Shown: one piece after another, positions 59,254-64,000 of the stretch | How positions within the stretch are numbered: position 1 is the stretch's first letter | Layout: each line of letters starts with the position of its first letter | Assembly (NCBI GenBank): GCA_963725145.1 | Contig: CAVRXL010000013.1 | Span: 310,001-374,000 of the forward strand | Direction: 5' to 3' | Length of the DNA stretch: 64,000 nucleotides | Source: DATAEE01 sp963725145 | GTDB taxonomy: Bacteria; Acidobacteriota; Vicinamibacteria; Vicinamibacterales; 2-12-FULL-66-21 | The notes under the pieces: generated by a model | What the model saw: only the letters and a program-made list of their open reading frames with translations | The model's database searches: none | What the model was told of the DNA's origin: nothing | Translations under genes and position numbers: made by a program

Positions 59254-62029
59254 TTGCGGGTGAGGCCGGCGCTCCTCGTGCTCCGAACGCTGGGCGGGTA
59301 CCTCACCGGCCCGTCGAGACCGCAGGCCAGACCGGCACCTGACGTGGCGGCGACGCGGCACGCCCAGCGGCTGCTCGCGCCGGAGGTCGTTCAGACCTCG
59401 GCGATGGACTGCGGGCCGGCCGCGCTCAAGTGTCTGCTCGACGGGTTCGGCCTGCACGCCAGCTACGGCCGTCTGCGCGAAGCATGTCAGACCGACGTCG
59501 ACGGCACCTCCATCGACACGCTCGAAGACCTCGCAAACGATGCCGGCCTGATCGCCGAGCAGATCATCGTCCCCGCCGATCACGTTCTGCTCCCCGGATC
59601 CGGCGTGCTGCCGGCGATCGCTGTCGCGCGCCAGCCGAGCGGCGTCCTTCACTTCGTCGTCGCGTGGAAGCGCCTCGGCCCGTTCGTGCAGGTGATGGAT
59701 CCCGCGACCGGACGGCGCTGGCCGGGGCACGCGGCGTTCAAGGACGAGCTCTACGTCCACACGATGCCGGTTCCCGCCGCCGCGTGGCGGGCCGCGGCGG
59801 AGTCCGATCTGTTTCTCGGAGCGGTCAGGCGGCGTGCGGCGGCCGGAGGTGTCTCGCGGAACGGGATCGAGCGGCTGATCGCGTCGGCCCTCGGTGATGC
59901 GTCCTGGCGTTCACTCGCCGCGCTCGATGCCACGCTCAGGATGACGACGGCCCTCGGCCGGACAGGCGCGTTCGGCCGCGGCGACGCCGAACGCACGCTC
60001 GGAGTGCTCTTCGAGCGTGCACGCGACGCCACCGATGCGACGAGCGTGGTGCCCGCGGACTATTGGACCGTGCGTCCGGCGCCGCCGGCCGACGACGCGG
60101 AACAGGTGATGGTCCGGGGCGCCGTGCTCGTCCGCGTGCGCGGGGTGCGTGAAGCGGAAGAGCGCGCGCGCCGCGAGGCGGCGCTTCCGCGCGAGGTGGC
60201 CGCCGCGCTCCGCGAGCCGCCGCTCGATCCGGGCCGTCACCTGCTCGGGCTCCTTCGCGCCGACGGCGCGCTCGCGCCGGCGGCGCTCCTCGCCGCGCTG
60301 TTTCTTGCGGCGGCCGGGATCGTGCTGGAGGCGCTCCTCTTCAGGAGTCTCATTGACCTGGGACCGCACCTCGCGCTCACCGGGCAGCGCGCCGCGACGA
60401 TGGCCGCCATCGTCTTCTTGTCCGGGATGCTGCTCGCACTCGAGCTGCCGATCGCATCAGCCGCGATCGGGATCGGCCGCCGGCTGGAGACCCGGCTGCG
60501 GGTCGCGTTTCTCGAGAAGATTCCGCGGCTCGCGGACCGCTACTTCCAGAGCCGGCCCGCGTCCGACATGGCCGAACGCAGCCATGCCGCGCATCAGATC
60601 CGCGAGCTGCCGAACCTGGGCGCGCAGCTCGCGCGCTCGTCGTTCGAGCTCCTCCTCACGACTGCAGGGATCGCGCTCTTGTATCCGCAGAGCGCTCTCG
60701 TGGCCGTGGCGGCCTCCGTCGCGGCCGTCGCGATCCCTGCGGCGGCGCAGCCCTGGCTCTCCGAGCGCGACCTGCGGCTCCGGACGCACACCGGCGCTCT
60801 CAACTGTTTCTATCTGGATGCATTCCTGGGGCTCGTGGCCGTGCGCGCGCACGCCGCCGAGCGGGCGCTCGCGCGCGAGCAGGAAAGCCTGCTCGTCGAC
60901 TGGTCGCGGGCAGGGCAGTCGCTCCTGCGAGCCGCAGTGGCGACGAGCGGTCTTCAACTGATCACAGGGTTCGGCCTCGCCGCCTGGCTGCTCTTCGCTC
61001 GCGCCGAGCTCGGCGACGAAGGGGGCGGCGCGCTGCTTCTCGCATACTGGGCGCTCAACATTCCGACGCTCGGCCAGGAGCTGGCGCAGATCGCATGGCA
61101 GTACCCGACGCAGCGCAACCTGACGCTGCGGATCGTGGAGCCGCTCGGCGCGCTCGAGGAAGAAATCCCAGAGGGTCGGCCGCGTCCCGCCATCGCTCCT
61201 CGCCGAGGCGGTCCGGATCGAGCTGCGCGACGTCACCGTCCGCGCGGGAGGGCACGTCATCCTCGAGGCCGCCTCGATGAACATCCAGCCGGGCGCGCAC
61301 GTCGCGATCGTCGGCGCCTCTGGCGCGGGGAAGTCGACGCTCGTCGGCCTTCTGCTCGGCTGGCACAGGCCAGCCTCGGGCGACCTGCTCGTGGATGACG
61401 CGCCGCTCGACGCGGCGCGGCTCGAGGAGCTGCGGCTGGGCACCGCCTGGATCGATCCCGCGGTCCACCTCTGGAACCGATCGCTCGCCGAGAACCTGAC
61501 CTTCGGACAGGACGAGGAAGCCGCGACCCTTGGCGCCATCGTGGCGGATGCGGACCTTCGGGGCCTCGTCGAGCAGCTGCCCGAGGGACTGCAGACGGCG
61601 CTCGGCGAGAGGCGGCGGGCTCGTCTCCGGCGGCGAGGGACAGCGCGTGCGGTTCGGCCGCGGCCTCGGACGCCGGCGTCGCGGCTCGCGATCCTCGACG
61701 AGCCGTTCCGCGGCCTCGAGCGCGAGAAGCGCGTCGAGCTGCTGCGCCGCGCCCGCGACAAATGGCGCGACGCGACGCTGCTCTGCGTGACACACGACAT
61801 CGGCGAGACATCCAGCTTCGACCGGGTTCTCGTCATCTCGGGCGGGCGCATCGTCGAGCATGGAGCCCCGGCCGATCTCGCGGCGCATCCGAGATCGGTG
61901 TATCGATCACTCCTCGACGCCGAGTCGGCGCTGCAGCGACGGCTTTGGGCCGACCCTTCATGGCGCGCGCTGCGCATCGACGGGGGCCGGATCCTCGAGG
62001 AGCCGGCGCGCGAGCGCGTGGGTGTGTGA
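59254..62029 (+). CDS. ABC exporter with C39 leader-peptidase domain, frameshifted
   Basis: Restored, this protein is about 925 residues (TTG at 59254 or GTG at 59260). An N-terminal C39 peptidase domain has Gln47, Cys53 (VVQTSAMDCGPAALKCLL), His133 (VLHFVVAWK) and Asp149 (VMDPATGRRW), the full catalytic set for cutting double-glycine leaders. An unusual ~190-residue spacer follows, then the exporter membrane domain (about 330-625). The ATPase is split by small shifts near 61175, 61610 and 61670: EAVRIELRDVTVRAGG, Walker A GASGAGKST, signature VSGGEGQRV, Walker B LAILDEPFRGLE and HDIGE. It should process and export a peptide. The next ABC gene overlaps by one base. Confidence 0.82.
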
Positions 62030-64000
62030 TGTCTGACATCTTCTGGCCGGCGTCGCGCATCGGCGAGGGTCTGGAGCTGCTCGCTCGGGCCGCGGGCCTG
62101 CCCGTCCATCCGACGAATGGAGCCCACGGACTCGCAGGCCCGGGAGACCTGCACAGACATGCCTCGGCGCTCGGGCTCCACGCCGAGCCGGTCGAGACGT
62201 CGGCCGGACAGGTGACCGAGCTCCTCCGGGGTGCCGCGCCGGCGGTCGTCCGTGCGGACGACGATCGATTCGTGATGATCGTGCGCGCGCGCGGAAGCCG
62301 GCTGACGATCGTGCGGCCGGATCTTCGGGTGACCACCATTCCGGCCGGACTCGTGCGCCAGGCGATCGTCGAGCCGATCGCGGCGCCGCTCACGGCCGAG
62401 ACCGCGCGGCTCGTGGAGGAGGCGGGCGTACCGACTGTCGAAACGCCCGGCGCTCGTGGCGGCCCTGCTTGCCGAACGCCTGCGGGACCGGCGCGTACAG
62501 GCCGGCTGGGTGCTTCGTGTGCCGGCCGGCGGCAGCGTCCGCGCGCAGCTCGCGGCGTCGGGCGCGCGGCGGCAGCTCACGTTGCTCGTCCTCGCGCACG
62601 CGGCGCAGTACGCGATGTGGGTCGTCGCCTGGTGGCTGCTCGGACGTGCGGCGCTGCAGGGCCGGCTGGACGCCGCGTGGCTCGGCGCCTGGACGATCGC
62701 CCTCTGCACCGTCGTGCCGCTCCAGCTCGCCACGCTCTGGCTGCAGGGACGGCTGGCGATCGTCGTCGGCGCGCTCCTGAAGCAGCGGCTGCTGGCCGGC
62801 GCCTTCGGGCTCGAGGCCGAGCACGTGCGGCGGGAAGGCGCCGGGCGGCTGCTCGGCCGCGTGATCGAGGCGCAAGCCGTCGAATCGCTGGCGCTCGGCG
62901 GCGGGTTCCTTGCGTTGCTCGCGATCCTCGAGCTCGCGCTCGCCGCCGGAGTCCTCGCGCTCGCGTCGCCGCTGCTCACGATCCTGCTCCTCGTCTGGAT
63001 CGTCGCGACGGGCGCGCTCGCGTGGCGATACTCCCGGCGGCGCCAGACCTGGGTCGGGCTGCGGGTGGGGCTCACGCACGATTTGATCGAGCGCATGGCG
63101 GGGCATCGCACGCGCCTGGCGCAGCAGCCGCGCGAGCGGTGGCACGACGGGGAAGACGAGGCGCTCGAACGGTACGTCCAGGCCTCCGCCCAGATGGACC
63201 GCGCCACCGTCTGGCTGCTCGCGCTCGTGCCGAGGGGCTGGATTCTCATCGGGCTGTGCGGTCTGACACCGCTCTTTCTCCGCGGCGGATCACCGGTGGT
63301 GCTGGCGATCGGTCTGGGCGGGATCCTCCTCGGGTTCCGGGCCTTCGATCGTTTGACCGGCGGGTTGTGGAACCTCGCGGGCGCGGCGATCGCCTGGCGC
63401 CAGACCGCGCCAGTATTCAAGGCCGCGGCGTCAGGAGATCAGTACACCGGCGCGGCGCGGGCATCCGCATCGACCGCCAGCGCTCGATCGACCGGGCAGC
63501 CAGGGCCGACGCTCGAAGCGTCAGACCTCTGGTTCACGCACGCCGGCCGTGGCGCCCCGGTCCTTCGCGGCTGCAGTCTCACGCTCGGCCCCGGCGACCG
63601 GGCGATCCTGCAGGGCTCGTCCGGAAGCGGCAAGTCCACGCTGGCGTCGCTGATGGCGGGACTGCGTTCCCCCCAATCCGGGCTGCTGCTCGTCGGCGGC
63701 CTCGATCGCCACACGCTTGGACTCGACGGCTGGCGTGAACGCGTCGTCCTCGTGCCCCAGTTTCACGAGAACCACGTGGTCCTCGGGACCGTCGCATTCA
63801 ACCTGCTCATGGGCGTCGAGTGGCCGGCCGGCGAGCCGGAGTTCGCGCGGGCGGAGGGCGTCTGCCGCGAGCTGGGGCTCGGCGACGTCCTCGATCGCAT
63901 GCCGTCCGGCCTCCTCCAGACGATCGGTGAAACCGGGTGGCAGCTTTCGCACGGCGAGAGAAGCCGCCTGTTCCTCGCGCGGGCGCTGCTCCAGGAGCGC
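62029..64000 (+). CDS. Second ABC exporter of the pair (partial, frameshifted)
   Basis: The gene starts at the ATG sharing a base with the previous stop and continues past the window. The N-terminal ~135 residues (FWPASRIGEGLELLARAAGL; AVVRADDDRFVMIVRARG) look like a degenerate C39-like domain without the catalytic Cys. After a one-base shift near 62433 the frame reads RPALVAALLAERLRDRRVQAGW and the membrane domain (QYAMWVVAWWLLG through GGILLGFRAFDRL). The ATPase has Walker A GSSGSGKST and Q-loop VLVPQFHENHV. Its signature LSHGERSRLFLARALL is a non-canonical LSGGQ variant. It probably forms a heteromeric exporter with the C39 protein, as in NHLM-type bacteriocin systems. Confidence 0.8.

Noticed and set aside
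60457..63420. Very long open frame on the minus strand (987 codons)
   Set aside because: It is antisense to the two ABC exporters, has arginine/serine/proline-rich low-complexity content and no recognisable domain. High GC produces such shadow frames.

Overview
This is a GC-rich, densely packed bacterial chromosome segment. The organism has a Gram-negative envelope (LpxD and LpxB for lipid A, a TonB-dependent receptor, outer-membrane beta-barrels). Two proteins match the acidobacterial VWFA-related family, and there are many secreted M16, M28 and S9 peptidases. Together these suggest an acidobacterium, most likely near class Vicinamibacteria (inference). No rRNA, tRNA, CRISPR array, phage or intact transposase was recognised. 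ATGA/GTGA start-stop overlaps are common, so most genes sit in short co-directional operons.

Layout. 0-4.3 kb: the end of lpxD, a catalytic/non-catalytic pair of M16 peptidases, then lpxB. 4.3-6.6 kb: an overlapping trio of secreted protein, matrixin protease and beta-barrel. 6.6-9.2 kb: an OpuC-type ABC importer whose permease and binding protein are fused. 9.3-12 kb: aconitase AcnA. 12-14.1 kb (minus): a TPR-VWA pair. 14.2-15.8 kb: queG and an AlgH-family gene. 15.8-20.5 kb (minus): an ECF sigma factor, its anti-sigma factor and exported HEAT-repeat proteins. 20.6-26.6 kb: a frameshifted epimerase, rhomboid protease, Tdh-like dehydrogenase, ferredoxin, SulP transporter, Aat and ApaG. 26.7-31.8 kb: a permuted aconitase-family enzyme and a kinase-ATPase-TPR regulator. 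31.8-38.5 kb: DUF4242, TerC, YceI, Ku, ChaN-like, M28 peptidase and an FHA-GAF-HD-GYP protein. 38.6-49 kb: cytochrome/copper-monooxygenase-like protein, S9 peptidase, zincin, TonB receptor, ABC exporter and beta-propeller. 49-52.4 kb: YeeE/YedE pair, sulfatase and three small genes. 52.5-58.7 kb: EttA, a TAXI binding protein, a second TPR-VWA pair and an esterase-TPR protein. 58.7-64 kb: a sigma-54 activator fragment and two tandem ABC exporters. The first exporter carries a C39 bacteriocin-leader peptidase domain; the second runs off the window end.

The least conventional content is repeat architecture. (1) Short palindromes keep a central CCT..AGG or CTT..AAG core while their arms change in compensation. 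Several lie in frame inside genes (permuted aconitase, anti-sigma factor, OpuC fusion, HEAT proteins). (2) Degenerate tandem 'word' repeats of about 7-10 bp, different at each locus, sit just upstream of many start codons. In two cases they form part of a signal peptide. (3) At least eight genes, concentrated at 49-63 kb, carry single-nucleotide frameshifts, mostly net +1. These may be indel errors in the source assembly rather than true gene loss, so the affected genes are described as if restored.
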